This document shows, piece after piece, positions 26,628-35,338 of a stretch of 64,000 nucleotides of DNA; within the stretch, counting starts at the first letter, position 1, and the number at the start of each line of letters is the position of its first letter. A program made the position numbers and the translations under genes. The stretch covers positions 62,001 through 126,000 of the forward strand of contig NZ_VTFG01000002.1 of NCBI RefSeq assembly GCF_008692035.1. The letters are read 5' to 3'. Below the pieces are notes generated by a model that had not been told where the DNA came from, made no database searches, and saw only the letters and a list, made by a program, of their open reading frames with translations. Source of the stretch: Pseudomonas marginalis (lineage in GTDB: Bacteria; Pseudomonadota; Gammaproteobacteria; Pseudomonadales; Pseudomonadaceae).

Positions 26628-28001
26628 ATGTCCGATCCCACCCCGCTGTTATTCGGCCTTTATGAACAAGCCAGTGTCGGCTGCGGCGGCGCGCCCAGCC
26701 TGTGGACCCACCCGGCGGATGAACGGCTGAACATCAACACCCTCAAATACTGGTCGAACCTGGCCCGCACGGCGGATGAAGCTAACCTGGACCTGATGTT
26801 CTTCGGCGATGTGCTGGGCTTTTACGACGTATTTGGCGGCTCTGAAGCGATGGCATTGAAATGGGCCGTCGAAGCCCCCGCCAACGACCCGCTGACGATC
26901 ATTCCGGCGCTGGTGGCCCTCACCGACAAACTCGCGTTTGGCGTCACCGTCACCACCAGCTACGAGCACCCGTTCACCCACGCCCGACGCTTCAGTACGC
27001 TTGATCATTTGTCCGATGGGCGCATCGGCTGGAACATCGTCACCTCGTATCTGTCCAGCGCCGCGCGCAATTTCGGCCTGGAGCAGATGATCAAGCACGA
27101 TGACCGCTATGAGCGCGCCGAAGAATTCCTGGAGGTGGTCTACAAGCTCTGGGAAGGCAGCTGGGCGGATGACGCCGTGGTTGCCGACAAACGTTCGCAG
27201 ACCTACGCCAATGGCGCGCGGGTGCGCCCGATCCAGCACGCGGGTGAACATTACCGCGTCGCCGGCCCGCACCTCAGCTCGCCGTCGCCACAGCGCACGC
27301 CGTTGCTGATCCAGGCCGGCTGGTCGGCACGGGGCCGGGAGTTCGCGGCCAAGCACGCGGAACTGGTGTTTATCGCCAAGTCCAACCCGCTGGATATCCG
27401 CGAGGGCCTTGAAGATATCTGGCGCCAGGCCGAAGCCCGTGGCCGTCAGGCCGCCGATGTGAAGTCGCTGACCGTGCTGCGCATCGTCACCGCTCCCACC
27501 GCCATCGAGGCACAGAAAAAATACGACACCCTGCAAAGCAACTATCACCTGCAAGCACAGTTGGTGAGCTATGCCGGCGACACCGGCATCGACATCAACC
27601 GCTACGCCGACAACGAAGCGCTGTCGACCCACACCGAAGGCATGACCTCCTACGTGATGCGACCCGATGGCAGCGGCAAACCGTTGACCGCAGGCGAGGT
27701 GCGCCAACGCTTTGCCAATGTCACCCGTGGCAGCGACCTGATCCTGGTGGGCACCCCGGAGCAGATCGCAGAAAAGATCGAGGAGCACGCACGCATCTCC
27801 GGCACCAGCGGCTACATGCTCAACCCGCTGATCAGCCCAGGTTCGTTGAATGACTTCGTCGAACTGGTGATCCCGGCCCTGCAAAAACGCGGGCTGTACC
27901 GCACCAACGCGCAAAGCGGCACACTGCGCTCGCGCCTCAGCGTCGATGGCAGCGATCGCCTGCCAAGCTCGGCCCATGGCGCTTCGTTCCGCTTTGCCTG
28001 A
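26628..28001 (+). CDS. Luciferase-like FMN-dependent monooxygenase (NtaA/SnaA/DmoA type)
   Basis: A 457-residue flavin-dependent monooxygenase of the bacterial-luciferase-like superfamily, long form. Landmarks: TADEANLDLMFFGDVLGFYD, FGVTVTTSYEHPFTHARRFS, LDHLSDGRIGWNIVTSY, and RTPLLIQAGWSARGREFAA. This subgroup includes nitrilotriacetate, dimethyl-sulfide and S-alkylcysteine monooxygenases and requires reduced FMN from a partner. The ribosome-binding site GCAGGAAG precedes the ATG. It likely oxidises a C-S or C-N bond of the compound imported by the cluster. Confidence 0.9.
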   Translation: MSDPTPLLFGLYEQASVGCGGAPSLWTHPADERLNINTLKYWSNLARTADEANLDLMFFGDVLGFYDVFGGSEAMALKWAVEAPANDPLTIIPALVALTDKLAFGVTVTTSYEHPFTHARRFSTLDHLSDGRIGWNIVTSYLSSAARNFGLEQMIKHDDRYERAEEFLEVVYKLWEGSWADDAVVADKRSQTYANGARVRPIQHAGEHYRVAGPHLSSPSPQRTPLLIQAGWSARGREFAAKHAELVFIAKSNPLDIREGLEDIWRQAEARGRQAADVKSLTVLRIVTAPTAIEAQKKYDTLQSNYHLQAQLVSYAGDTGIDINRYADNEALSTHTEGMTSYVMRPDGSGKPLTAGEVRQRFANVTRGSDLILVGTPEQIAEKIEEHARISGTSGYMLNPLISPGSLNDFVELVIPALQKRGLYRTNAQSGTLRSRLSVDGSDRLPSSAHGASFRFA

Positions 28002-28082
28002 AGCCTGCGTGGGACCAGGTGACCTGCGCCAACAGGAACGGTAGAGTCACCCCCACGCCATGCCTGCACACGGAACCCCAGG

Positions 28083-28817
28083 ATGCCTTTCGACCCTATT
28101 TCCCCGCACTACCAGCGTATCCGCGAACAGATCGCCAACGACATCGCCGCAGGCAGGCCCCAGGCCGACGAGAAATTCCCCTCCGAGCGGGACATGATCG
28201 AACGCTTCGGCTGCACCCGCGTCACCTTGCGCCAGGCCCTGCAGCAACTGGAAGCAGAGGGCCTGGTGTATCGGGAAAATCGCCGGGGCTGGTTTGTCAG
28301 CCCGCAGCGCATCCGCTACGACCCGACGCGCATCAGCGGTTTTATGGATTACGTCAGTGCCCAGGGTCGCACACCGCGCACCGAGTGCCTGCACGCCGAA
28401 CTGCGCCCGGCTGGCCCGTGGCTGGCCAAGCGCATGGGTTTGTCTTCGGTGGATGAACCGGTGTTTTTCCTGCAACGCCGCCGCTGGATCGATCGTCGCC
28501 CGGTGCTGCTGGAATTCAACGCGCTGCTGGCCAGCTGGTGCCCAGGCCTGCTGGAAGCCGACCTCAATACCTCGCTGACCCAACTGCTGCGCGAGCGGTT
28601 TGCACGGGTGCAATCCCGTTGCGAGCTGGAGATGCACATCGGCACGGTGAATGAAGAACAGGCCGAGCTGCTACAACTGTCGCCGGGTTCCACCAGTGTG
28701 TACCTGGAGCGTTTGAATTTCGGTGAGGACAACCGGCCGGTGGAATTCGACCAGGAATTCTGGCGCCCGGATGCGTTGTCGATTGTGATGGAGACTCGGT
28801 ACCCGGGAACTCACTGA
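28083..28817 (+). CDS. GntR-family regulator with UTRA effector domain (HutC subfamily)
   Basis: A 244-residue regulator. The winged helix (residues 5-72) includes FPSERDMIERFGCTRVTLRQ and ALQQLEAEGLVYRENRRGWF. The C-terminal chorismate-lyase-like UTRA domain (about 85-240) includes PVFFLQRRRWIDRRPVLLEF and ends with FDQEFWRPDALSIVME. It lies 81 bases after the monooxygenase at the end of the cluster, so is the probable local regulator; the AT-rich dyads at 26508-26554 are candidate sites. Confidence 0.9.
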   Translation: MPFDPISPHYQRIREQIANDIAAGRPQADEKFPSERDMIERFGCTRVTLRQALQQLEAEGLVYRENRRGWFVSPQRIRYDPTRISGFMDYVSAQGRTPRTECLHAELRPAGPWLAKRMGLSSVDEPVFFLQRRRWIDRRPVLLEFNALLASWCPGLLEADLNTSLTQLLRERFARVQSRCELEMHIGTVNEEQAELLQLSPGSTSVYLERLNFGEDNRPVEFDQEFWRPDALSIVMETRYPGTH

Positions 28818-28945
28818 GACGTCAACACGTCGCTGACAAGTCCAGTGCAGTTGATATTTATCACTTCTTGTCGAAGCATCCTGCTGAGTAGCCCAGCGGT
28901 CGCGCATAAACGTCAGTCCGGCTGTGAAAAGCTGTCCTGAATCCA

Positions 28946-30586
28946 CTAAGCCGCAGAGAAGAACGCCACTTTAGCGGTAAGACGATCCGCTAAATCTGAT
29001 AGCTCGATGCTGGCTGCTGCCACTTGGCGCGCGCCATTGGCCGACTCAACCGTCGAGCCATGAATGCGGTTGATGTTTTCAGCGACCTCGTCGGTCACGC
29101 TACTCTGCTGCACGGAGGCACTCGCGATCTGGGCGTTCATATGACTGATAGCGGCCACCTGCTCACTGATCCTCGCCAACGCCTCCTGCGCACTGCGCGT
29201 TTGTGTGACCGTTTGGCTCGCCAGCTCACAACTATCGCGCATGGTTTGAGATGCTGTTTCGGTACCCGATTGCAACGTACTGATCATCTCTCGAATTTCT
29301 TCGGTCGACTGCTGTGTCCGGTTGGCCAAGGAACGTACTTCGTCCGCTACCACCGCAAATCCACGCCCGTGCTCGCCAGCTCTAGCAGCCTCGATAGCTG
29401 CGTTCAAAGCAAGCAAATTGGTTTGCGAGGCGATGGAGTTGATTACGTCGATCACTGACGCAATATTTTCACTATGTTTGGAGACCTGGTTCACGGTAGC
29501 AGTCGTTTGCTCGAGGGTTAATGCCAGCTGTTCGATAGCAACCGTGGTGCTTGCAACCAATTTGTTCCCACTTCCCACGTCAGTATCAGCCAACCGGGAG
29601 GCATCAGCTGCCTGCGCGGCATACCCGGATACTTCATTAACCGTCGCCGACATTTGCATGATGGCTGCGGCTACCTGCTCGGCTTCGCGGGTTTGCAAGC
29701 TGGTCTGCTCATTATTAGCCGATGATGCGGCAGACAACTGGGTGGCCGAGTAATTGACTTCTTGGGCCGCCTTGCGTACTTGACGAATGGTCTCTGCGAG
29801 ATGGCCCAGCGTGTCTTTCAGGACGCCCATGACACTGCCGGGATACTCTGTGGAAATCGTTTGATTCAGATCACCAGCTGCCAGTCGCTCGATGGCCAAT
29901 GCAACGTCTGTGGGCTCAGCACCCAGCGTGGATTTAACAAAGCGAATAAGTACGGCCGACAACGTGATGCTCAGCAGCAGGGCAATACCTGTCGCGATAA
30001 GCATCAGCGTACTGAACTGGCTGGCGGTTGCCTGCACTGCGCCCAACTTCGCCTTGATTGATACTTCCTCGTAGTCGATCAATGCATTGACGCGCTTGAG
30101 CCACTCACTGTAATCCAAAGACGTTTGACGCATCAGCAGCGCCTGAGCCCCTGGTATGTCACCCGCCTGGCGCAGGGAGATTACCGCCCTGGTGGAGTTA
30201 AGGGTTTGTTGTTCGATGTCCTTGATAGCGCTCAGTAATCGAACCTCCTCGCCAGTTACGCTTGCGCCCTTGAACAACTGATCCATTGGAGCTGCCGAGT
30301 CAGAGTAGGCCTTTTCCAAGGCTGAGACTTCCGATAAGTGTTTTGCCAAATCCAAATCAGTCGTTACCAGCACGGCATCCCGAATAGCGATGGCACGGTT
30401 ATGGACACTGCCTCGGAAATTGATTGCGTAGCGCTGCACCTTTGCGGCATTTTCGCTTACGTCGCCCAAGGTGGAGTCAATGAACGCAACGCGGTGAATG
30501 CCGATGGTGGTTATCAATATGAGCAGCGCCAGGATGGCCGCGAAACTAAGCCCTATGCGTGTGGCCAACGAAAGCGTTTTCTTCAT
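28946..30586 (-). CDS. Methyl-accepting chemotaxis protein
   Basis: A 546-residue chemoreceptor. Transmembrane helix 1 is residues 11-30 (FAAILALLILITTIGIH), followed by a periplasmic four-helix-bundle domain (about 35-190) of the 4HB_MCP type, transmembrane helix 2 (FSTLMLIATGIALLLS), a HAMP domain, and a cytoplasmic signalling hairpin whose tip carries AARAGEHGRGFAVVADEVR. The start MKKTLSLATRIG (30586) is chosen since membrane insertion follows at once; the frame is open for 56 more codons upstream. It stands alone with no che genes nearby, as is usual for orphan receptors. Ligand unknown. Confidence 0.93.
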   Translation of the reverse strand: MKKTLSLATRIGLSFAAILALLILITTIGIHRVAFIDSTLGDVSENAAKVQRYAINFRGSVHNRAIAIRDAVLVTTDLDLAKHLSEVSALEKAYSDSAAPMDQLFKGASVTGEEVRLLSAIKDIEQQTLNSTRAVISLRQAGDIPGAQALLMRQTSLDYSEWLKRVNALIDYEEVSIKAKLGAVQATASQFSTLMLIATGIALLLSITLSAVLIRFVKSTLGAEPTDVALAIERLAAGDLNQTISTEYPGSVMGVLKDTLGHLAETIRQVRKAAQEVNYSATQLSAASSANNEQTSLQTREAEQVAAAIMQMSATVNEVSGYAAQAADASRLADTDVGSGNKLVASTTVAIEQLALTLEQTTATVNQVSKHSENIASVIDVINSIASQTNLLALNAAIEAARAGEHGRGFAVVADEVRSLANRTQQSTEEIREMISTLQSGTETASQTMRDSCELASQTVTQTRSAQEALARISEQVAAISHMNAQIASASVQQSSVTDEVAENINRIHGSTVESANGARQVAAASIELSDLADRLTAKVAFFSAA

Positions 30587-30670
30587 GGAAATCTCGGAAA
30601 CATGACCTGTACAGGCCTGTGTTGATTTGGAAGACGCGAACGGTGCTACCGGCCCATCACGCTTAATACC

Positions 30671-30685
30671 TCTACGATACGTAGA
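30671..30685. repeat. Short dyad TCTACG-ATA-CGTAGA
   Basis: A perfect 6-bp inverted repeat with a 3-base loop, 85 bases upstream of the chemoreceptor start and 27 bases from the long inverted repeat at 30713. It may be an operator. Confidence 0.35.
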
Positions 30686-30712
30686 CGCAGAATGGTCATC
30701 TAGTGAGTAATA

Positions 30713-30751
30713 CGCACGGCCATGATAGCTCATAGCTATCATGGCCGTGCG
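30713..30751. repeat. 18-bp perfect inverted repeat with 3-base loop
   Basis: The arms CGCACGGCCATGATAGCT (30713-30730) and AGCTATCATGGCCGTGCG (30734-30751) are exact complements around CAT. No T run follows on either strand, so a simple intrinsic terminator is unlikely. It lies between the chemoreceptor and a decayed intron fragment, which suggests a mobile-element or integration remnant, or a DNA cruciform. Confidence 0.7.
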
Positions 30752-30849
30752 CATGCTTCACAGTGGGCCTCGCGAGTTAGGCAGCAGGTACCAAGGCAGA
30801 GAGCGTATGGGTAACCGTGCGGTAGACACGTATTGACGAAATCATCTTA

Positions 30850-31140
30850 GGCCGGGCATTTACGAGCTTTTGGTGTCCGGGAGAGAGCCTTTAGCCCAGT
30901 GGTCAGATGCTTCGGCAGAGCCTCGCGGGCCGCATCTGCGAACCGAGTAGTCCTGTTCGCTCCTTGCCGTTGTCTTTTGGAATGCGCTTTCCCGTAGAGG
31001 TGGCGGGAAATACGACCCTGAACACAACCGGTTCCAGATGCGGTAGAGGTTATGATCGCGTTGCCGATCAAAGTCCGTGTGCTCTACCGCATTACGCACA
31101 GAGCGACGTAAACCGATTCAGTGTGCGTCCGAACTCAAGA
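30850..31140 (-). pseudogene. Remnant of a group II intron reverse transcriptase/maturase
   Basis: The minus strand reads HNLYRIWNRLCSGSYFPPPL in one frame. This matches the RT-0/RT-1 region of LtrA-type maturases (LYxxWNRxSSGSYFPPPV). A one-base shift then gives KRIPKDNGKERTGLLG, matching the following IPKxxGxxRxLGIPT motif. The frame is broken, the rest of the protein is missing, and no start or catalytic YADD is visible. It is a small decayed fragment next to tRNA-Gly. Boundaries are approximate. Confidence 0.65.
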
Positions 31141-31201
31141 CTCTCATTCAGGACTTAAAAACACTGGATGGTGCTGGATTTCAGGGGTTCCCGCCGGAAC
31201 G

Positions 31202-31222
31202 AAAAAAGGACCCGAAGGTCCT
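31202..31222 (-). terminator. Intrinsic terminator of the tRNA-Gly transcript
   Basis: On the minus strand AGGACC-TTCG-GGTCCT is followed by a run of Ts (A run at 31202-31207 on plus). The UUCG tetraloop and U tract make a strong rho-independent terminator 48 bases beyond the tRNA 3' end. Confidence 0.85.
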
Positions 31223-31269
31223 GATTTCAATCGCTTGCAGAATTCAATGGAACTCTGCAGCGCTATATT

Positions 31270-31345
<76 letters not shown>

Positions 31346-31405
31346 TTGGTGATGCGCATTCTATAGAATCCTCAGCACCCGTCAACCCCTTGATTCAAAA
31401 AAGTT

Positions 31406-31966
31406 TTATTTCTTTTCAACGGTGGTGCGCAGATGCGGCCAGGCGGCGCGCAGATATTGGAGCATCGACCACAGGGTGAGGCCCGCGGCGATCAGCAGCA
31501 AGGCATAACCCGTGAGGACCCAGAACGAGAAGTCCGACGGGTTGGCCAGCAGGATAACCAGCGCGAGCATTTGCGCGGCGGTTTTCCATTTGCCCATGTT
31601 GGACACGGCAACGTGGGCGCGGGCACCGATTTCGGCCATCCATTCGCGCAGGGCCGAGACGACGATCTCGCGGCCGATGATGACCGCGGCCGGCAGGGTC
31701 AGCCACAGGTTGCCGTGTTCCTGCACCAGCAGGACCAAAGCGACGGCCACCATGAGCTTGTCGGCCACCGGGTCGAGGAACGCGCCGAAGGGCGTGCTCT
31801 GTTCCAGGCGGCGCGCCAGGTAGCCGTCGAGCCAGTCGGTGGCGGCGGCAAAGGCAAACACTGAACTGGACGCCAGATAACTCCATTCGTACGGCAAATA
31901 GAACAACAAAATGAAAATAGGGATGAGCAGGACGCGTAGAACGGTGATCAGATTAGGGATATTCAT
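31406..31966 (-). CDS. pgsA: CDP-diacylglycerol--glycerol-3-phosphate 3-phosphatidyltransferase
   Basis: A 186-residue integral membrane enzyme that makes phosphatidylglycerophosphate, the committed step of anionic phospholipid synthesis. The CDP-alcohol phosphotransferase motif DG(x)2AR(x)8G(x)3D(x)3D is complete as DGYLARRLEQ and GAFLDPVADK. The N terminus MNIPNLITVLRVLLIPIFIL is typical. The start ATG 31966 is preferred over the GTG two codons earlier. It follows uvrC on the same strand in the conserved gacA-uvrC-pgsA order. Confidence 0.96.
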   Translation of the reverse strand: MNIPNLITVLRVLLIPIFILLFYLPYEWSYLASSSVFAFAAATDWLDGYLARRLEQSTPFGAFLDPVADKLMVAVALVLLVQEHGNLWLTLPAAVIIGREIVVSALREWMAEIGARAHVAVSNMGKWKTAAQMLALVILLANPSDFSFWVLTGYALLLIAAGLTLWSMLQYLRAAWPHLRTTVEKK

Positions 31967-31998
31967 CGGCACAACTGGCTACGAGGTGGAAAGGCATT

Positions 31999-33822
31999 CT
32001 ATTCGCTATGCAGATTCGCATAAATCAACTCAGCGAGCTTTTTACTGATACCGGGTGCTTTGGCTATCTCGTCAATGCTGGCACGGGACAGCTCCTGCAA
32101 GCCACCAAAATGTTTAAGCAAGTCGCGACGTCGCGTCGGGCCAACCCCTGCCACCCCTTCCAGGGTTGAGGTTCGTCGGGTTTTGCCACGGCGGGCGCGG
32201 TGGCCGGTAATGGCGAAACGGTGGGCTTCGTCACGAATCTGCTGGATCAAATGCAACGCGGGTGAGTCGCCCTTCAAAGTGAACTCATGGGCGGCATCAT
32301 TCAAGTACAACGTCTCGAAACCCGCCTTGCGCGTCGTGCCCTTGGCCACGCCCAGCAGGATCAGGTCAGGCACCGCCAGCTCATTGAGCACGTCACGGGC
32401 CATGGACAGCTGGCCCTTGCCGCCGTCGACCAGGAGGATATCCGGCAACTTGCCCTCGCCATCCTTCAACTTACTGAAGCGGCGCGTGAGGGCCTGGTGC
32501 ATGGCGGCGTAGTCATCGCCGGCGGTGACGCCTTCGATGTTGTAGCGCCGGTAATCGGACTTGATCGGCCCTTCCGGTCCGAACACCACGCAGGATGCCA
32601 CTGTGGCCTCGCCACTGGAGTGGCTGATGTCGTAGCACTCCAGGCGCTGGGGCGGCTCCTCCAGGTTAAGGACTTCAGCCAGGGCGTCAAAGCGTGCGGC
32701 GACGTGCTGTCGGTTGGCCAGGCGCGCGCTCAGGGCTTGCTCGGCGTTGGTCACCGCCAGTTGCTGCCAGCGTGCGCGGGTGCCACGCACGCGGTGGCTG
32801 ATGTCCAGCTCGCGGCCGCGCAATTCGTGGATGGCTTCGATCAACGCGGGGAAGTCTTCGTGCACCACATTGACGATCAACTCCGACGGCAGGTCGCGCT
32901 CGGGGCTGCTCACGTAGTATTGGCCCAGGAAAGCGGCCATGACTTCGGCGACCTCCTCGTCAATACCGGTCTGCGGAAAGAAGTTCTTGCTGCCCAGCAC
33001 TCGCCCACCGCGCACGCTGATCAGGTGCACACAGGCACCGCCCGGATTGACGAAGGCCGCGATCACGTCGACGTCGCCGGTGCCGCCTTCCATGCTTTGC
33101 TGGTCCTGGACACGGCGCAGCAGCGAAATCTGGTCGCGCAGCTCGGCGGCCCGCTCAAAATCCAGGGTGCTGGCCGCCTGCTCCATGGCGGTGGAAAGCT
33201 CATCGGTGAGGGCATTGCTGCGCCCTTCGAGGAACATCACCGAATGGCGCACATCCTCGGCGTATTCGGCCGGCTCAACCAACCCCACACAGGGCGCCTT
33301 GCAGCGCTTGATCTGGTACTGGAGACAGGGCCGGGTGCGGTTCTTATAGAAGCTGTCTTCGCACTGGCGTACAAAAAAGGTTTTTTGCAGCAGGCTCAGG
33401 CTTTCCCGAATGGCCCCGGCGCTGGGATAAGGCCCGAAGTACTTGCCCTTCGCCTTCTTCGCCCCACGGTGAATGCTCAGGCGCGGGAAGTTGCCGTCGG
33501 ATAAAAACACATAGGGATAGGATTTATCGTCACGCAGCAGAATGTTGTAGGGCGGTCGCCATTCCTTGATCAGCGTCTGCTCAAGCAGCAGCGCTTCGGT
33601 TTCGTTGGCAGTGATGGTGGTTTCGACCTGGGCGATACGCGCCACCAGGGCGGCGGTTTTCGGCGCGAGACCGGTCTTGCGAAAGTAGCTCGCCAGACGA
33701 CTCTTGAGGTTTTTGGCCTTACCGACATACAGCAGGCGTGCCTCGCTGTCGAACATGCGGTACACGCCAGGGCGGCCACTGCAGGTTGAGAGAAAGGCAC
33801 TCGGATCAAACGGTGTGGTCAT
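31999..33822 (-). CDS. uvrC: Excinuclease ABC subunit C
   Basis: A 607-residue UvrC, full length. The N-terminal GIY-YIG nuclease domain has GVYRMF and LLYVGKAKNLKSRLASY, then the Cys-rich RTRPCLQYQIKRCKAPC, a UVR domain (LDFERAAELRDQISLLRRVQ), the RNase H-like nuclease (ECYDISHSSGEATVAS, DILLVDGGKGQLSMAR), and C-terminal helix-hairpin-helix motifs (LEGVAGVGPTRRRDLL). It makes both incisions in nucleotide excision repair. The ATG starts one base after the gacA stop, the conserved gacA-uvrC coupling. Confidence 0.98.
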   Translation of the reverse strand: MTTPFDPSAFLSTCSGRPGVYRMFDSEARLLYVGKAKNLKSRLASYFRKTGLAPKTAALVARIAQVETTITANETEALLLEQTLIKEWRPPYNILLRDDKSYPYVFLSDGNFPRLSIHRGAKKAKGKYFGPYPSAGAIRESLSLLQKTFFVRQCEDSFYKNRTRPCLQYQIKRCKAPCVGLVEPAEYAEDVRHSVMFLEGRSNALTDELSTAMEQAASTLDFERAAELRDQISLLRRVQDQQSMEGGTGDVDVIAAFVNPGGACVHLISVRGGRVLGSKNFFPQTGIDEEVAEVMAAFLGQYYVSSPERDLPSELIVNVVHEDFPALIEAIHELRGRELDISHRVRGTRARWQQLAVTNAEQALSARLANRQHVAARFDALAEVLNLEEPPQRLECYDISHSSGEATVASCVVFGPEGPIKSDYRRYNIEGVTAGDDYAAMHQALTRRFSKLKDGEGKLPDILLVDGGKGQLSMARDVLNELAVPDLILLGVAKGTTRKAGFETLYLNDAAHEFTLKGDSPALHLIQQIRDEAHRFAITGHRARRGKTRRTSTLEGVAGVGPTRRRDLLKHFGGLQELSRASIDEIAKAPGISKKLAELIYANLHSE

Positions 33823-33823
33823 G

Positions 33824-34465
33824 TCAGGCGCTGGCGTCCACCATGCCGTGGCGCACCGCGAGCAGGGTCAATTCAACATCACTGCTGATGGCGAGCTTCT
33901 CGAAGATGCGATAGCGGTAGGTGTTGACGGTCTTGGGCGACAGGCACAGCTTGTCGGAGATCGTCTGTACCTTCTGGCAACCGACGATCATCAGGGCAAT
34001 CTGGATTTCCCGCTCCGACAGCGCATCAAACGGCGAGTCGCTGGTGGGCTGGAAGGACTTGATAGCCAATTGCTGGGCGATCTGCGGGCTGATATAGCGC
34101 TGGCCGGCAAACACCAGCCGAATGGCCTGGACCATTTCCGCCAGGCCCGCACCTTTGGTGAGGTAACCGGCAGCGCCAGCCTGCAGCAGGCGTGTCGGAA
34201 ACGGGTCTTCCTCGCACACAGTCACCACCACGACCTTGATGTCCGGATGGCTGCGCAGCAATTTGGTCGTCGCGCCAAGACCGCCGATACCAGGCATCTT
34301 GACGTCCATCAACACCACATCGGGTTTCAACTCCCGGGCCTTGATCAGGGATTCCTCGCCTGACTCGGCCTGACCGACTACTTGCAGGCCATCGATGTCA
34401 GCCAGCATTCGTGTAATGCCTGTACGAACGAGATCATGGTCATCGACTACTAGCACCCTAATCAA
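33824..34465 (-). CDS. gacA: Global response regulator GacA
   Basis: A 213-residue NarL/FixJ-type regulator of the GacS/GacA system that activates Rsm small RNAs. The receiver starts IRVLVVDDHDLVRTGITRML with phosphoacceptor Asp in VVLMDVKMPG. The LuxR-type helix-turn-helix has LSEREIQIALMIVGC and LSPKTVNTYRYRIFEKL. The start is taken as TTG 34465, giving the family's standard 213 residues and an AGGTG upstream; ATG starts lie further upstream in non-family sequence. It sits directly before uvrC as in other Pseudomonas. Confidence 0.97.
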   Translation of the reverse strand: MIRVLVVDDHDLVRTGITRMLADIDGLQVVGQAESGEESLIKARELKPDVVLMDVKMPGIGGLGATTKLLRSHPDIKVVVVTVCEEDPFPTRLLQAGAAGYLTKGAGLAEMVQAIRLVFAGQRYISPQIAQQLAIKSFQPTSDSPFDALSEREIQIALMIVGCQKVQTISDKLCLSPKTVNTYRYRIFEKLAISSDVELTLLAVRHGMVDASA

Positions 34466-34616
34466 GCAGACACCTCGCGAAATGGTCTTATAGGTTGCTG
34501 AACACCTTAGCAAAAAACCAAGGCACAGACCTAATAGCACGCGTCATATAGAGAGAGATTGATTGAGCGACAGCCATCCGCCGGGCGGCAGATGGCTCAA
34601 TTTGCTGGGCGAAGGG

Positions 34617-34982
34617 TCAGGAATCCTGGGGCTGTGGCTTGGGTTTTCCATTCATCGCAATCGAGTGCTCGGCCAACGTCGAGGTCAAGCGACGGATCGC
34701 AGCCTGGTCTTCCTTGAACATTGCGCGATAATCCCCGAGGACTTTTTCTTCAATCTGGCTCAGATTCTCCAATTGAATCGGCGTGGCTGCGCCGGTCAAC
34801 ACGTAAAGTACATCCACGCCTCTTTCGGCGACACGAGACAGGTAATCCGCTTTAGGCGCACGCCCTCCACTTTCATATTTACCTTGTGCGTTGGCTTCAA
34901 CGCCTCCGATTTCACCAAACACTTTTTGCGACAGGCCAAGTCGCTCCCTTTCTTGCCGTAAACGCGAACCGATTCCACTCAT
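34617..34982 (-). CDS. XRE-family phage-type repressor-like regulator
   Basis: A 121-residue protein with an N-terminal Cro/CI helix-turn-helix (IGSRLRQERERLGLSQKVFG, GGVEANAQGKYESGGRAPK) and a helical C-terminal tail without a visible peptidase domain. It is divergent from the small DNA-binding gene at 35064, with 81 bases between them. This resembles an immunity module of Mu-like phages or phage-tail bacteriocin loci, but no structural phage genes follow. The start MSGIGSRLRQ was chosen because the HTH begins at once; the frame continues 16 codons upstream. Confidence 0.8.
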   Translation of the reverse strand: MSGIGSRLRQERERLGLSQKVFGEIGGVEANAQGKYESGGRAPKADYLSRVAERGVDVLYVLTGAATPIQLENLSQIEEKVLGDYRAMFKEDQAAIRRLTSTLAEHSIAMNGKPKPQPQDS

Positions 34983-35063
34983 TTGGATGTATGATCCTAT
35001 TTGGCACACCCCAAGAGGTGACACATTCATCTCTTATTAAACAAACTTGAACGGTTTTGAACT

Positions 35064-35303
35064 ATGCCCGGAATCCGTACCGCTGCACAAGCCAAGGCCT
35101 GGCTGGAACATCAAGGAAAGTCAGTTCAAGCGTTCGCCCGTGAACATGGCGTAGATCCGGCAACCACCTATCAAGTGCTCGCTGGGCGCAAAAAGGGACG
35201 GCGTGGGGAAGCCCATAAGGTAGCGGTCCTTTTGGGCATGAAAGAAGGGATCATCCTTGCTGAGACGGGAGACCTGAACAACGATCAGGAAGTCGGCGCC
35301 TGA
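35064..35303 (+). CDS. Small DNA-binding protein, BcepMu gp16-like
   Basis: A 79-residue protein starting MPGIRTAAQAKAWLEHQGKS, with a helix-turn-helix (VQAFAREHGVDPATTYQVLA) followed by the basic GRKKGRRGEAHKVAVLLGMK. It strongly resembles the phage-associated BcepMu gp16 family found opposite a CI-like repressor. The TTGAAC direct repeat just before its start (CTTGAACGGTTTTGAAC) is a possible operator for itself or its neighbour. Confidence 0.8.
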   Translation: MPGIRTAAQAKAWLEHQGKSVQAFAREHGVDPATTYQVLAGRKKGRRGEAHKVAVLLGMKEGIILAETGDLNNDQEVGA

Positions 35304-35338
35304 GGCCAGTATGCGCTTATAAGGAGTGGGTGCACGTT

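Noticed and set aside
28818..28945. Possible small gene between the GntR and chemoreceptor genes
   Set aside because: Short frames only, no ribosome-binding site and no codon bias; a convergent gap with no clear terminator.
32287..33504. 405-codon open frame antisense to uvrC
   Set aside because: uvrC is full length and unambiguous on the other strand; the antisense translation has no known motif.
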